The translations under genes were made by a program, and so were the position numbers. Source: Thermosynechococcus vestitus BP-1 (GTDB lineage: Bacteria > Cyanobacteriota > Cyanobacteriia > Thermosynechococcales > Thermosynechococcaceae). From it: DNA of 64,000 nucleotides. The notes under the pieces were generated by a model. The model did not search any database. It was not told the origin of the DNA and was given only the letters and a program-made list of their open reading frames with translations. The DNA is taken from the NCBI RefSeq assembly GCF_000011345.1, contig NC_004113.1:124001-188000 (forward strand), in the 5' to 3' direction. Below, in pieces: positions 27,928-37,454 of the stretch; the stretch's first letter is position 1, and every line of letters begins with the position of its first letter.

Positions 27928-29165
27928 GTCAAGGTCATTAGGGTGACCGGATTAAGGGGGTGGAGGCGGTGGCCTTGACCCAGGGGAACCGAACGGCTGA
28001 GTTGCACCTGTAGCACTTGTGGGTTGATTTGATGGGTCTGACACCAGTGGAGAACTTGACCTTGGTGTTCGAGGGTAGCGATCGCCAGCACTAGCCGGCC
28101 GCCAGCGTTCAAGTGGGACCAACAATAGTCGAGATTGGCCAGTAACTGAGCACCACTGCCGCCAATAAACACCCGATCCGGTGGCGGTAAATCCCTGAGG
28201 CACTGCGGCGCTGTCCCTTGGAGGGGGATGAGGTTGGCCAAACCAAAAGCCCTGCGGTTGCGCTCAATCAGTTGAAAGCCAATCGCAGTTTTCTCGATCG
28301 CATAGATAGTGGCTTGGGGGGCAAGGCGGGCGATTTCCACGGCTACACTGCCGGTGCCAGCACCAATATCCCAAACGATTTCTACAGTGCTGGTGAGGGC
28401 CAGTTCCGCCAAAACCAGTACCCGCACTTCCCGCTTTGTCATCAGGCTAGGGCGATCTGCAAAGGTGAAAAACTGATCATCCCCTAAGCCAACAATGGGC
28501 TGTTCCCTAGGGGGTAGGCGCTGGGGTTGACGCAGGAGCACCACCAAATTCAAGGGATGGACTGGCGGCAGCGCCGTCACCGGTTGGGCTAAGTCCCAGG
28601 GCAGAATGGCTTCCTCTGCACTCCCAAGGGCCTGACAAACCCACGCCCGATAGGTTACAGGTATGTGCAATGCTTGGTATAGACGGCTAATGGCAGCAAT
28701 ATTGGCCTCGCCATCGGTGTAGATGGCAATTTTCTCCACCCCCCGCTGCAACAGGGGCACCAGTCCCGCTAGATCCCGCCCATGGGCACTGTAGATCACC
28801 GCATCCTGCCAAGGGAGCTTGAGGCGACTAAAGGCCAATTGCACTGCACTCAGGTGGGGATGAAAGGTTAACTGATCGGGGGCAAAGACTTCAAGGAGCC
28901 AGCGTCCTAATCCATAGAACAGCGGATCACCACTGGTGAGAATGACCACTTGGGGGTTGGCTGTGGTGTCCAAGTGCGTTTGAATCGCCTTGAGACTGGC
29001 ATTAAAGTTCCCTAGGGAGAGGCGGGGAGTGTCCCCTTGGGGAATCAATTGCAGATGGCGATCGCTCCCCACCAAAAGGGTGGCTGAATCAATAATCTGC
29101 TGCACCGCGGCTGCCAACCCTGGGAGACCGTCCAAGCCAATGCCCACCACATGAATCGGAGTCAC
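27918..29165 (-). CDS. cobL: Precorrin-6Y C5,15-methyltransferase (decarboxylating), CbiE-CbiT fusion
   Basis: A 415-residue fusion. The N-terminal CbiE half (about 1-205) is a tetrapyrrole methylase (VVGIGLDGLPG, LTSGDPLFYGLGRWL). The C-terminal CbiT half (about 225-410) is a class I methyltransferase (WDIGAGTGSVAVEIARL; FIGGSGAQL). Together they methylate C5 and C15 and remove the C12 acetate carboxyl during cobalamin synthesis. The start overlaps the cobH stop by 4 bp. Confidence 0.92.
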   Translation of the reverse strand: MTPIHVVGIGLDGLPGLAAAVQQIIDSATLLVGSDRHLQLIPQGDTPRLSLGNFNASLKAIQTHLDTTANPQVVILTSGDPLFYGLGRWLLEVFAPDQLTFHPHLSAVQLAFSRLKLPWQDAVIYSAHGRDLAGLVPLLQRGVEKIAIYTDGEANIAAISRLYQALHIPVTYRAWVCQALGSAEEAILPWDLAQPVTALPPVHPLNLVVLLRQPQRLPPREQPIVGLGDDQFFTFADRPSLMTKREVRVLVLAELALTSTVEIVWDIGAGTGSVAVEIARLAPQATIYAIEKTAIGFQLIERNRRAFGLANLIPLQGTAPQCLRDLPPPDRVFIGGSGAQLLANLDYCWSHLNAGGRLVLAIATLEHQGQVLHWCQTHQINPQVLQVQLSRSVPLGQGHRLHPLNPVTLMTLTQG

Positions 29166-29776
29166 GCTGGCTCCTCGCTATAGGCCAACTCCAGTAGGGC
29201 ATTGACAATCGCCGCTGCCACAGGCGATCCCCCCTTGCGACCGGCAATACGAATTTGGGGCACGGGTAGTTGGGCAAGGGCAGCTTTTGACTCCACGACA
29301 TTGACAAAGCCAACGGGGACGCCAATAACGCCTGCGGGCGGCACAGGGGTTTGTTGCAGGCGATCGCACAGGGCCAGGAGCGCCGTTGGCGCATTGCCAA
29401 TGACAAAAAGACCGTGGGGCCACTGTTGCCAAGCGCGGAGCATCCCTGCGGCGCTGCGGGTTTGACCAGGGGCGGTGGGGCTGCCATGGTCAAGGGCGGT
29501 GATGATTGGGTTTTGGAAGGTGCGGCTGACCATCGTTTGAATGCCAACACTGACCATGGCCACATCCGTGATAATCGGCACACCTGAGCGCAGGGCTTGG
29601 GTGAGGTGGGCGATCGCCCCCGGGGAAATCTCCAGGAGGTTCTTAAACTCAAAATCGGCTGTGCTGTGGATAATCCGCCGCAAAATCGAATAGCTAGGGG
29701 GGTCAAAAGGATGAGGCCCGATCTCGCGATCGATGATGGCAAAACTCGCTTGGGCAATTGGATGCAGCAGAGACAC
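29162..29776 (-). CDS. cobH: Precorrin-8X methylmutase
   Basis: A 204-residue CobH/CbiC, which moves the C11 methyl to C12 to form hydrogenobyrinate (or cobyrinate). The GTG at 29776 is chosen as start (then SLLHPIAQASFAIIDREIG) because a longer frame to 29866 runs through the divergent tRNA-Ser gene. Motifs DVAMVSVGIQ, GNAPTALLAL and GVPVGFVNVVESK, with the family's catalytic His in IIHSTADFEF, are present. It is first in the cobH-cobL pair. Confidence 0.92.
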   Translation of the reverse strand: MSLLHPIAQASFAIIDREIGPHPFDPPSYSILRRIIHSTADFEFKNLLEISPGAIAHLTQALRSGVPIITDVAMVSVGIQTMVSRTFQNPIITALDHGSPTAPGQTRSAAGMLRAWQQWPHGLFVIGNAPTALLALCDRLQQTPVPPAGVIGVPVGFVNVVESKAALAQLPVPQIRIAGRKGGSPVAAAIVNALLELAYSEEPA

Positions 29777-29812
29777 AGGACTTCTGATAAAATAGTAGAA
29801 CTGCCTAAACTT

Positions 29813-29897
29813 GGAGAGATGGCCGAGTGGTCGAAGGCGCAGCACTGGAAATGCTGTGTGGGGCAACTCACCGAGGGTTCGAATCCCTCTCTCTCCG
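29813..29897 (+). tRNA. tRNA-Ser (anticodon GGA)
   Basis: An 85-nt class II tRNA. The acceptor strands GGAGAGA (29813-29819) and TCTCTCC (29890-29896) pair perfectly with discriminator G29897. The anticodon loop CTGGAAA (29845-29851) gives GGA, reading UCC/UCU. A long variable arm and a GGTTCGAATCC T arm are present. CCA is not encoded. A TAAAAT hexamer at 29788-29793 is a possible -10. Confidence 0.97.
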
Positions 29898-30051
29898 TCT
29901 TAATTGTTATATTGCCACTGGAGGGGGTCCCCCTGCCGCAACCAAGGGAGAGCGCAAAGCTTCCCACCAAGGTGCTTATTTCTCCAGTCCGGACGGGCGA
30001 TCGCTATGATCAAAAAAAATCGTTGCAGCCTTCCCTGCGCAAGTCACTGCC

Positions 30052-32295
30052 ATGCAGCGCCCTTGGCAAATCTATTCTGCTGATCCCGCTCCCCCAGACT
30101 TCATCGAGGCAGTTAAGCAGCTCCATCCCGAGGCAGGCGCCATTACGGCTCAGTTACTTTGGCAGCGCGGCTACCGTGATTCCCTTCGGCAAGTGCCCCC
30201 TTTTCTAGATTGGCGCTACTACGAGTCAGCCTCCCCCCTAGAGTTTCCAGAGATGTCCGCTGCCCTAGGGCGTTTGCAACAGGCACTCGATCAACAGGAA
30301 AAAGTTGTGATTTGGGGAGACTTTGACACCGATGGAGTTACAGCGACTGCCGTCCTTTGGGAAGGACTAAAACCCCTTTTGGGAACGCAACTGGTGGATT
30401 TTTATATTCCCAATCGCCACCACGACTCCCATGGTCTTTCGCCCCATGGCCTCCAGCAGCTTCAGCAAAAAGGCGTCGCTCTAATTATTACCTGCGATAC
30501 GGGCTCTACCAATGGCCCTGAAATTGTCCTTGCCCGTCAGTTGGGGATGGATGTGATTGTTACTGATCACCACACCCTTGATCCCACTCCCTTGGGGGCC
30601 GTGGCGCTGATCAATCCGCGGCAGTTGCCCTGGGATCATCCCCTACGTCATTTATCGGGAGTTGGCGTTGCCTACAAATTCTTGGAAGCCGTCTATGACA
30701 GATGGCCAGAGAAAACCCAGGGGTATCCCCTCGAGAATCTCCTTGATCTGGTGGCCATTGGCCTAATTGCTGATTGGGTTGAATTGCGAGGAGAGTGCCG
30801 CTATCTTGCCCAGCGAGGCTTAGACCAACTCGGAAAGCGTCAGACCCTCCGACCCGGAATTGCTGCCCTTTTGGGGCACGTGTCCAAGCATAGGGCTTGG
30901 CAGCGGGAGATTAGTTTTACCGTCGCCCCCCGCCTCAATGCCGTGAGTCGTGTAGAGGGGGATGTGCGACCCCTGATTACGCTCTTGACCACCCAAGATC
31001 GGCACGAAGCGCGGCAGTTGGCAGAGCGCATAGCAACCCTGAATACAGAACGGCAGCGACGCCAAAAAGAGGTGACGAGGATGGCTCATGCCAAGGCGGC
31101 TCAGTTAGACCTCTCAGCATCACGGGTGATTCTCCTCACCGATGACAATTGGCCATTGAGTCTTTTGGGGCTGGTGGCGAACGATATTGTCAAAACCTAT
31201 GGTCGCCCCGCCCTTTTGCTGCAGACGAATCCAGAAACGGGGATGGCAGTAGGTTCAGCGCGCTCTGATGGCTCTGTGGATCTCTATGAGGCATTCCATA
31301 GCCAACGGCATTTACTTGAGGGGTTGGGTGGGCATCCCTATGCAGTAGGCTTTAGGCTAAAGATGGCGCACATCCCCCTTTTGGCAGCAGCCCTCAACCA
31401 ATTCTTGGCACAGCAAGAGGGCACCGCCAGCGCTACACCGAAACCGTTAGTCATTGACCTGGAAGTCACCTTGGGTCAACTTAATGGGCAATTGCTCAAA
31501 GAACTAGAAGTCCTTGCCCCCTTTGATAGCACCCACCATCCCTATCCGCGATTGCTGGTGCGCAATGTGGAACTCACCCAACTGAGGGATAATAACAGTC
31601 ACGGCGGGAGAAGGTATGTCTCAATGGTGCTCCACGATCGCCAGCACCAGCACACCTTTCCTGCCAAGTGGTGGGATCATCAAATCGGCGACTGCCCCCA
31701 GGGAGCCTGTGATCTCGTGATTGAACTAGAGCAGTGGCAAAGCTCCCTATCAGCCGTCATTAAAGAGCTACGACCCAGTGAAACCAATGTGATCCAAGAA
31801 GCGTCTTTTCAGCCCCTTATGGATTATCGCGATCGCCCCCCCGCGGCAAGCGTCAAGGGTTTGCGCGTAGAAACCTGCCCCACCTCCCGGCAAAGCTGGC
31901 GCCAATGGATTCAGCGAGCAAAGAGGGAACAGCAACCCTTGATTTTGGCCTACGCTCCTCCCCCAGAGCAGGATGCCCTAAAGGTCTGGCGGGAATTTCT
32001 AACGCTGTGCCAACAAGCCACGCAACAGGGAAAACCCTTAGAACGAGAGGGGCTGCAGAAACGCCTGGGCATTGAAGCCACGACACTCAACTATGCCCTC
32101 CAGGTGCTTGAGACCCTGGGGGTTAAGGTTCTCTCTACCCCAGAGGAATTTTGGTGTCAATGGCCACCACAGCTCAGCTCTTCTCCCCCTACGGGACTGG
32201 CCTTAGAGAGGTTCACAGCAGCGATCGCCGAGGAGAATTTCCGTCGTCGCTATTTTGCTGCTGCCCCCCTCCAGGCCCTTCAGGAAACCTATTAA
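30052..32295 (+). CDS. recJ: RecJ-type single-stranded-DNA exonuclease
   Basis: A 747-residue DHH-superfamily protein. The metal site motifs are GDFDTDG (89-95) and TDHH (171-174), followed by LSGVGVAYKF and a DHHA1-like region with GLGGHPYAVGF near 425. RecJ degrades ssDNA 5' to 3' in RecF-pathway recombination and mismatch repair. The protein is longer than E. coli RecJ (about 577), as usual in cyanobacteria, with an extra C-terminal region (about 590-747) of unknown function. No operon partner is evident. Confidence 0.88.
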   Translation: MQRPWQIYSADPAPPDFIEAVKQLHPEAGAITAQLLWQRGYRDSLRQVPPFLDWRYYESASPLEFPEMSAALGRLQQALDQQEKVVIWGDFDTDGVTATAVLWEGLKPLLGTQLVDFYIPNRHHDSHGLSPHGLQQLQQKGVALIITCDTGSTNGPEIVLARQLGMDVIVTDHHTLDPTPLGAVALINPRQLPWDHPLRHLSGVGVAYKFLEAVYDRWPEKTQGYPLENLLDLVAIGLIADWVELRGECRYLAQRGLDQLGKRQTLRPGIAALLGHVSKHRAWQREISFTVAPRLNAVSRVEGDVRPLITLLTTQDRHEARQLAERIATLNTERQRRQKEVTRMAHAKAAQLDLSASRVILLTDDNWPLSLLGLVANDIVKTYGRPALLLQTNPETGMAVGSARSDGSVDLYEAFHSQRHLLEGLGGHPYAVGFRLKMAHIPLLAAALNQFLAQQEGTASATPKPLVIDLEVTLGQLNGQLLKELEVLAPFDSTHHPYPRLLVRNVELTQLRDNNSHGGRRYVSMVLHDRQHQHTFPAKWWDHQIGDCPQGACDLVIELEQWQSSLSAVIKELRPSETNVIQEASFQPLMDYRDRPPAASVKGLRVETCPTSRQSWRQWIQRAKREQQPLILAYAPPPEQDALKVWREFLTLCQQATQQGKPLEREGLQKRLGIEATTLNYALQVLETLGVKVLSTPEEFWCQWPPQLSSSPPTGLALERFTAAIAEENFRRRYFAAAPLQALQETY

Positions 32296-32569
32296 AAACT
32301 AGCGACTACCTTTTTCGACAGGGAACCTAAGGAACACACACGAGCCGACCGGGGAAACACACTAGCCATCAACGCTGATTGAGAGAAGATGAGCGATCGC
32401 CCTCAGGAGAGCCTCAATCTAACGACCCAGAACAGGCCTCGGTGCAACACCTGCAACCGTACCTTTATCCTCCCACGGCTGCCTTTGACTGCCTACCGTG
32501 TTTTCACTCAACTTTGCCACCCTTGAGACCGAGGAAATTCTCCCTCAGATTCCGTAAAACCACGGATGC

Positions 32570-33322
32570 CTAGACGTACATTGCCTCCATGAGGGCATCG
32601 CTCATCGTCACGTTGGTGGCTACACTTTGAATATCGTCGAGATTTTCGAGCGCATCCATCAGCTTAAGGACGCGCCGAGCCGTGTCTTCATCGGTGATTT
32701 CTACGGTATTCATCGGAATCCAGCGGCTTTCGGTGTCGAGAACGGTATAGCCGTGTTCTTTAAGGGTTTCGCTGACGGTCTCAAGGGCAGGGACGGGACA
32801 CCTCACCTCGGCCACCTCTTCGAGGATTTCGTAGGTTTCGACATCAGCCGCCAGGAGGGCTTCAAGGAACGCTTCTTCATCCCTAGGTGCCGTCACGGTA
32901 ACAATGCCCCACTGCTCAAACATCCAGCCCACACAGCCAGTTTCGCCGAGGTTGCCCCCCTGTTTATTAAAGGCGGCCCGCAGATCCGCCGCCGTGCGAT
33001 TGCGATTATCCGTGAGGGCTTCAATCAAAAATGCTACCCCCCCCGGTCCATAGCCTTCGTAGCGAATTGCTTCTAGGGGAGCATCACTGTCGAGGGTACC
33101 GGTGCCCTTAGCGATCGCCCGCTCAATATTTTCACTGGGAATCCCTGCTGCTTTGGCCTTTTCAATGGCGCTGCGCAGTTGAAAGTTGCCCGCTGGATCC
33201 CCTCCCCCATGGCGAGCGGCAATAATGATGGCTCGCGATAGCCGCGCAAAGATCTTGCCCTTTTGGGCATCCACCCGCGCCTTTTGCCGTTTAATGTTTG
33301 CCCACTTACTGTGACCTGCCAT
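32570..33322 (-). CDS. YebC/PmpR-family protein
   Basis: A 250-residue YebC-family protein. The ATG at 33322 (MAGHSKWANIKRQKARVDAQ) is the universal family start; upstream codons in the same frame show no similarity. Family motifs GRGGGDP-like RHGGGDPAGNFQLR and YEGYGPGGVAFLIEALTDN are clear. YebC proteins were annotated as transcriptional regulators, and more recent work links some to translation of proline stretches. The gene lies downstream of psbK on the same strand with an 83-bp spacer. Confidence 0.93.
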   Translation of the reverse strand: MAGHSKWANIKRQKARVDAQKGKIFARLSRAIIIAARHGGGDPAGNFQLRSAIEKAKAAGIPSENIERAIAKGTGTLDSDAPLEAIRYEGYGPGGVAFLIEALTDNRNRTAADLRAAFNKQGGNLGETGCVGWMFEQWGIVTVTAPRDEEAFLEALLAADVETYEILEEVAEVRCPVPALETVSETLKEHGYTVLDTESRWIPMNTVEITDEDTARRVLKLMDALENLDDIQSVATNVTMSDALMEAMYV

Positions 33323-33350
33323 AGGGGACGTGCACAAAAAAGTCAAGAAG

Positions 33351-33375
33351 CACCCCGCTGGAACCAACGGGGCAA
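33351..33375 (-). terminator. Possible terminator/attenuator after psbK
   Basis: On the minus strand GCCCCG-T-TGG pairs with CCA-G-CGGGGTGC; a T-run follows only after about 8 nt, so it may be a weak terminator between psbK and yebC. Confidence 0.35.
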
Positions 33376-33405
33376 ATCAACAGGGTGAGTTTGATCAAGC
33401 AATCT

Positions 33406-33546
33406 TTAACGGAAACCGACGGCAGCTTGCCAAACAAAGGCCAAGGCCAAAAAGAGCACAGGAATTACCGGCAGCACATCCACCAGGGGATCAAAAATGG
33501 CGTAGGCTTCCGGAAGTTTTGCAACCAAAACCAAAGCATCAATCAT
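33406..33546 (-). CDS. psbK: Photosystem II reaction-centre protein K
   Basis: A 46-codon gene. The product begins [20 protein letters not shown] and ends QAAVGFR. Psb K is synthesised with a short leader that is removed before KLPEAY, leaving a 37-residue single-helix subunit at the PSII periphery near CP43. The helix is [17 protein letters not shown]. The sequence agrees with what I remember of the Thermosynechococcus protein. It is divergent from tadA, 79 bp apart. Confidence 0.97.
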
Positions 33547-33625
33547 GGTGTTTTCCTAAAAGAATTCAGCGATCGCAAGAGAGCTGAAAAAATAGTACCA
33601 TAGCTGCTGCGGCAACGGGATCGCG

Positions 33626-34120
33626 ATGCCAGAGATTCTCCCTTTATCAGAAACAGACCCGCACGACTTTTGGATGCAACAGGCGATCGCCCTTGCAGAA
33701 CAGGCAGGAGCCGCCGATGAAGTGCCCGTGGGTGCGGTGATTGTCAGTGCTGAGAATGAACTCATTGCCACGGGGGAAAATCGCCGCCAGCGGGATCATG
33801 ACCCCACCGCCCATGCGGAAATCATTGCCCTCCGCCGCGCCGGTCAACGTCTAGGGACGTGGTATTTAACGGGCTGCCGCCTCTACGTGACCCTAGAACC
33901 CTGCCCGATGTGTGCCGGTGCCATTGTCCAGGCCCGCATTCACACCCTCATCTATGGGACGACAGATCCAAAATCCGGGGCAATTGATTCGGTGCTGCAA
34001 CTGCCCCAGAGCCCAGCGGTGTTCCACCGGATTCAGGTGATTCGCGGGGTTCAGGCAGTGGCCTGTCGGCAGCAGTTGCAAAGGTGGTTTCGCCAGCATC
34101 GTCAGAAAGAACGGCAATAA
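33626..34120 (+). CDS. tadA: tRNA adenosine(34) deaminase
   Basis: A 164-residue CDA-fold deaminase converting A34 to inosine in tRNA-Arg(ACG). Zinc ligands are the HAE motif (63-65) and PCPMC (92-96), with catalytic Glu65; the substrate segment VPVGAVIV precedes them. The length is normal. Its 3' 173 bp overlap the convergent folK frame. The start ATG at 33626 is followed by a short, poorly conserved leader before the deaminase core at DFWMQQAIALAEQAG. Confidence 0.93.
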   Translation: MPEILPLSETDPHDFWMQQAIALAEQAGAADEVPVGAVIVSAENELIATGENRRQRDHDPTAHAEIIALRRAGQRLGTWYLTGCRLYVTLEPCPMCAGAIVQARIHTLIYGTTDPKSGAIDSVLQLPQSPAVFHRIQVIRGVQAVACRQQLQRWFRQHRQKERQ

Positions 34121-34622
34121 TACCTGCATCTCCCACCCGCTCCCGTAGGGTTTGGATGGTTTCACCCAGTAGGGGATGTCGCCAGTGGGGGGAGATCGCC
34201 GCAAGGGGCACAAGGACAAAGGGCCGCTCCGCCAACCGGGGGTGGGGCAGGGTCAGTTCAGCAGTGGTCATGACGCGATCGCCATAGAGCAGCAGATCTA
34301 AATCTAAGGTGCGTGGCCCCCAATGGGCTTGCCGTTGGCGACCAAACTGCACTTCGATCGCCTGCAGCCTTTGCAGGAGTGCCCAAGGGGAAAGTTGCAC
34401 CCGAGCAATAAGGCAACCATTCCAGTAATCCGGTTGAGGGGGCCCTAGGGGGGCAGTGCGATACCACGGCGAGCAGGCTAAGACACGGATCCCTGGCGTT
34501 TGGGCAAGTTCTTGGACAGCGGAGCGCAGCTGCCGTAATGGCTCACCCAGGTTGCTTCCGAGGGCGATCGCCACGAGGGGGGGGTCAGACGGGGATATAC
34601 TTAAGTCAGTGCATTCTACCAT
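33948..34622 (-). CDS. folK: 2-amino-4-hydroxy-6-hydroxymethyldihydropteridine pyrophosphokinase
   Basis: A 224-residue HPPK of folate synthesis. The core (about 16-165) has ALGSNLG, SPWYRTAPLG, FGRQRQAHWGPRTLDLDLL and LPHPRLAERPFVLVPL. The last 55 or so residues (from about 170), rich in Pro, Glu and Ser, are not part of the family and are antisense to tadA; they exist only because no stop interrupts the frame earlier. folC, the later folate enzyme, is unlinked at 47.9 kb. Confidence 0.9.
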   Translation of the reverse strand: MVECTDLSISPSDPPLVAIALGSNLGEPLRQLRSAVQELAQTPGIRVLACSPWYRTAPLGPPQPDYWNGCLIARVQLSPWALLQRLQAIEVQFGRQRQAHWGPRTLDLDLLLYGDRVMTTAELTLPHPRLAERPFVLVPLAAISPHWRHPLLGETIQTLRERVGDAGIIAVLSDDAGETTFATAADRPLPEPRESPESGGTPLGSGAVAAPNQLPRILDLSSHR

Positions 34623-34691
34623 TGTGCCTGTGGAGAGTGCCGCTCACTCCTCCTGTTATACCTGCACTGTTCACCTATTGCCAAAATCGTT

Positions 34692-35582
34692 GTGGATCTC
34701 CGGACTCTCTTTCATACTGCAACCCCAGTCATTGGTGTTGTCCACCTCCTTCCCTTACCCACCTCCGCCCGTTGGGGGGGGAGTCTCAAGGCTGTTATTG
34801 ACCGCGCCGAACAGGAAGCCACAGCCCTTGCCTCAGGGGGAGTCAATGCCATTATTGTTGAGAATTTCTTTGATGCTCCCTTCAGCAAGGATCGGGTGGA
34901 TGCTGCTGTTGTCAGTGCCATGACCTTAGTGGTGCAGCGATTAAAAAATCTGGTCGCTCTGCCCATTGGCCTGAATGTGCTACGCAATGATGCCTTTAGT
35001 GGTCTGGCGATCGCTGCCTGCACCGGGGCACAATTTATCCGCGTCAATGTGCTCACCGGAGTCATGGCCACAGATCAAGGCCTTATTGAGGGCCCAGCCC
35101 ATCAACTGCTGCGCTACCGCCGTGAACTGGGGCAAGACATCAAAATTTTTGCCGATGTGATGGTGAAGCACGCCCAGCCGCTCCACAGCCCGAATCTGGC
35201 CACTGCAGTACGGGACACCTTTGACCGGGGACTCGCCGATGGGGTGATTCTCTCCGGTTGGGCAACAGGACAACCCCCCACCGAGGAGGATTTATCCGTC
35301 GCCGCCAGGGCCGCCAAGGGACAACCCCTTTTTATTGGCAGTGGTGCCTCTTGGGACAATGTGGCGCAATTGGTGCCCTACGTCAACGGCGTCATTGTTG
35401 CCAGTTCCCTGAAGCGCAATGGTCAGATTGAACAACCCATTGACCCCATTCGGGTGAGCCGTTTTGTTGAAGCATGGCAGCGGGCACACCACAAGCTTCA
35501 GGAGCTCACTCGTGCCAATGCCAACTGCCGAGGGTCGATCAATGAACCCCTGCCAGCCATGTTTGTGCATGGGCAAAGGTAA
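34692..35582 (+). CDS. btpA: BtpA-family protein, photosystem I biogenesis
   Basis: A 296-residue BtpA/SgcQ-family TIM-barrel-like protein. In Synechocystis BtpA is a thylakoid-surface protein needed for stable PSI reaction-centre proteins, especially at low temperature. Diagnostic segments are VIGVVHLLPLPTSARWGG, GVNAIIVENFFDAPF, GLNVLRND and VILSGWATG. The start is GTG at 34692. The C-terminal end abuts hisG (1 bp apart, convergent). The family call is firm; enzymatic activity, if any, is unknown. Confidence 0.9.
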   Translation: MDLRTLFHTATPVIGVVHLLPLPTSARWGGSLKAVIDRAEQEATALASGGVNAIIVENFFDAPFSKDRVDAAVVSAMTLVVQRLKNLVALPIGLNVLRNDAFSGLAIAACTGAQFIRVNVLTGVMATDQGLIEGPAHQLLRYRRELGQDIKIFADVMVKHAQPLHSPNLATAVRDTFDRGLADGVILSGWATGQPPTEEDLSVAARAAKGQPLFIGSGASWDNVAQLVPYVNGVIVASSLKRNGQIEQPIDPIRVSRFVEAWQRAHHKLQELTRANANCRGSINEPLPAMFVHGQR

Positions 35583-36218
35583 TCAGGCGATCGCCCCCGT
35601 TAACTGTGGAACGTAGTGCCCAAGACCATTGAGGTTGAGGCGATAGCTGCGGGGATGGGCAATCAAGTAGGCAGTGCTGCTAAAGATTTGCTCTATCTCC
35701 ACAAGGCCATTTTCCTTGAGGGTGCGTCCCGTTGACACCAAATCGACAATTGCCTCCGCCATGCCCGTAATTGGCCCAAGTTCCACTGAACCATAGAGAG
35801 GCACAATATCCACGGGCAAATCCAACTGCTGGAAAAAGGCATCGGCACAGCGGACAAACTTTGAGGCAACGCGGCAATGGGGGGGCAAATCGCGGGCACT
35901 GCGGTAGGGGCTAGAGGCTTTAACGGCCACCGATAGACGACACTGACCAAAGCCCAAATCTGCTAGTTTGGCCACATGGGGATTTTTTTCCCGCAGCACG
36001 TCATACCCGACAATGCCCAACTGCGCTTGACCATACTGCACATAGACAGGGACATCCTGGGCACGGACCAAAAGGGCGCGGGCACGGCCATCCTGAGAGA
36101 GAACCTGCAGTTGCCGATTTGCCGGCTCTAGGAGCGCTTCAAAATTTAAGCCCAGCCGTTGAAAGTAGGCAACACTGTCCTTGAGGAGGGCACCTTTGGG
36201 TAGGGCGATCGTTAGCAT
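35583..36218 (-). CDS. hisG: ATP phosphoribosyltransferase, short form
   Basis: A 211-residue HisG(S), catalysing the first step of histidine synthesis. It lacks the C-terminal regulatory domain of long HisG, so it needs HisZ, encoded just upstream. Motifs: [32 protein letters not shown] (PRPP-site region) and [19 protein letters not shown]. Last gene of a probable J/TPR-hisZ-hisG unit; 3 bp separate it from hisZ. Confidence 0.95.
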   Translation of the reverse strand: MLTIALPKGALLKDSVAYFQRLGLNFEALLEPANRQLQVLSQDGRARALLVRAQDVPVYVQYGQAQLGIVGYDVLREKNPHVAKLADLGFGQCRLSVAVKASSPYRSARDLPPHCRVASKFVRCADAFFQQLDLPVDIVPLYGSVELGPITGMAEAIVDLVSTGRTLKENGLVEIEQIFSSTAYLIAHPRSYRLNLNGLGHYVPQLTGAIA

Positions 36219-36221
36219 GGC

Positions 36222-37448
36222 CTAGACCCTCTGAATCTGCAAAGAGGTTGCCCCATCACTGAGGGCTTCGATCTGCGGTGGCGCATCACTCTCAATCCAA
36301 GCAATATAGGGAATCTGGCGATCGCGGGCATAGGCGCGGATTTGCTCTGGCGTCAGCTCCAGAAGTGCCAACTCCACCCGGGTCGAGCCATCCAAGCGCA
36401 GCGTTTGGGCATGGTGGAGGGCGGCAGCGAGGGCGTTGGCGGTGCGGGGAACCACAAGCCATTGACTGCGGGGGGCCAATAGGGCGGCTGGCGGAATGGC
36501 GACCGCCTGCAGGAGTGCCTCAACATTAAAGACAAAGCCAATCCCCGGCACCGTAGCACCGTCGGGATGGTAAATACTGAGCAGTTGATCATAGCGTCCC
36601 CCTTGAGCCACCAACCGCAATTCCGTTTCCGTAGGAATCAAGACCTCAAAGATAATCCCTGTGTAGTAATCAAAGGACTGCACAAGGCTGAGATCAAGGG
36701 TAATGGCCAAGGACTCGGCCACCAAAGCCAACAACTGTTGCAGTTGCGCAAAGCGATCAACGACCCCTGCCACATCCGACCACTGCGCTAAACGTTCCCC
36801 CACTTCCTCTGGGGTGCCCCGTAGATCAAAAAGGGCAAGGGCGCGATCGCGCCAAGGGGCAGGTAGCGCCTGCAAACTCACGCGGTCTAAATTGGCCAAG
36901 CATTGGCGTACGGTTTTTTGTAGTTCCGCTGGAAAGGTGCCGAGCAACTGTTGCGTCAGGTGGGCATCCCCCACCAAAAGATAAGCCTCCCCAACCGCTA
37001 GCACCCCCAGGCACTCCTGCACCAGCCAGAGAATTTCGGCATCGGCTGCTAAACCGGTTGCCCCCAGTAGTTCCACTCCAGCTTGGAAAAATTCCTGCTG
37101 GTTGCCCAACTCTGCCCCTGTGGTGCGTCGAAAGACATTGGTTTTGTAGTAGAGCCTTTGGGGCAGTTGCATGCCTGCCATACGGGTCACCGCCGCCCGA
37201 GCAATGGAAGCCGTTAATTCTGGTCGCAATCCTAAAGGCTCATCACCACTCCCCTGCACTTGAATGACCGTCTCTGGGTGGACAGTGCCCCCGGCTGTAA
37301 GCGTTGCTAGGGTCTCAATGGTCGGTGTGATGATTTCTTGGTAGCCCCAGCTTTGGAAGACGCGCTCTAGGCGTTGTTCTAGCCACCGTTGCCGTGCCAC
37401 ATCCAGGGGCAAAATATCGCGGGCACCACAGGCAGGTTGATACACCAT
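36222..37448 (-). CDS. hisZ: ATP phosphoribosyltransferase regulatory subunit
   Basis: A 408-residue HisRS-like protein that partners HisG(S) and confers histidine feedback sensitivity. It has the class II synthetase-like core (GLRPELTASIARAAVTRM; FDYYTGIIFEVL, GGRYDQLL) but is distinguished from real HisRS by the lost tRNA-binding/anticodon domain and by its place next to short hisG. A stand-alone hisS is expected elsewhere in the genome. Confidence 0.92.
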   Translation of the reverse strand: MVYQPACGARDILPLDVARQRWLEQRLERVFQSWGYQEIITPTIETLATLTAGGTVHPETVIQVQGSGDEPLGLRPELTASIARAAVTRMAGMQLPQRLYYKTNVFRRTTGAELGNQQEFFQAGVELLGATGLAADAEILWLVQECLGVLAVGEAYLLVGDAHLTQQLLGTFPAELQKTVRQCLANLDRVSLQALPAPWRDRALALFDLRGTPEEVGERLAQWSDVAGVVDRFAQLQQLLALVAESLAITLDLSLVQSFDYYTGIIFEVLIPTETELRLVAQGGRYDQLLSIYHPDGATVPGIGFVFNVEALLQAVAIPPAALLAPRSQWLVVPRTANALAAALHHAQTLRLDGSTRVELALLELTPEQIRAYARDRQIPYIAWIESDAPPQIEALSDGATSLQIQRV

Positions 37449-37454
37449 AGTGAG

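Noticed and set aside
29777-29866. N-terminal extension of cobH
   Set aside because: It would cross the tRNA-Ser gene; the GTG at 29776 matches the family N-terminus.
32296-32569. Short frames between recJ and yebC
   Set aside because: They show no conserved motif or good ribosome-binding site; treated as intergenic.
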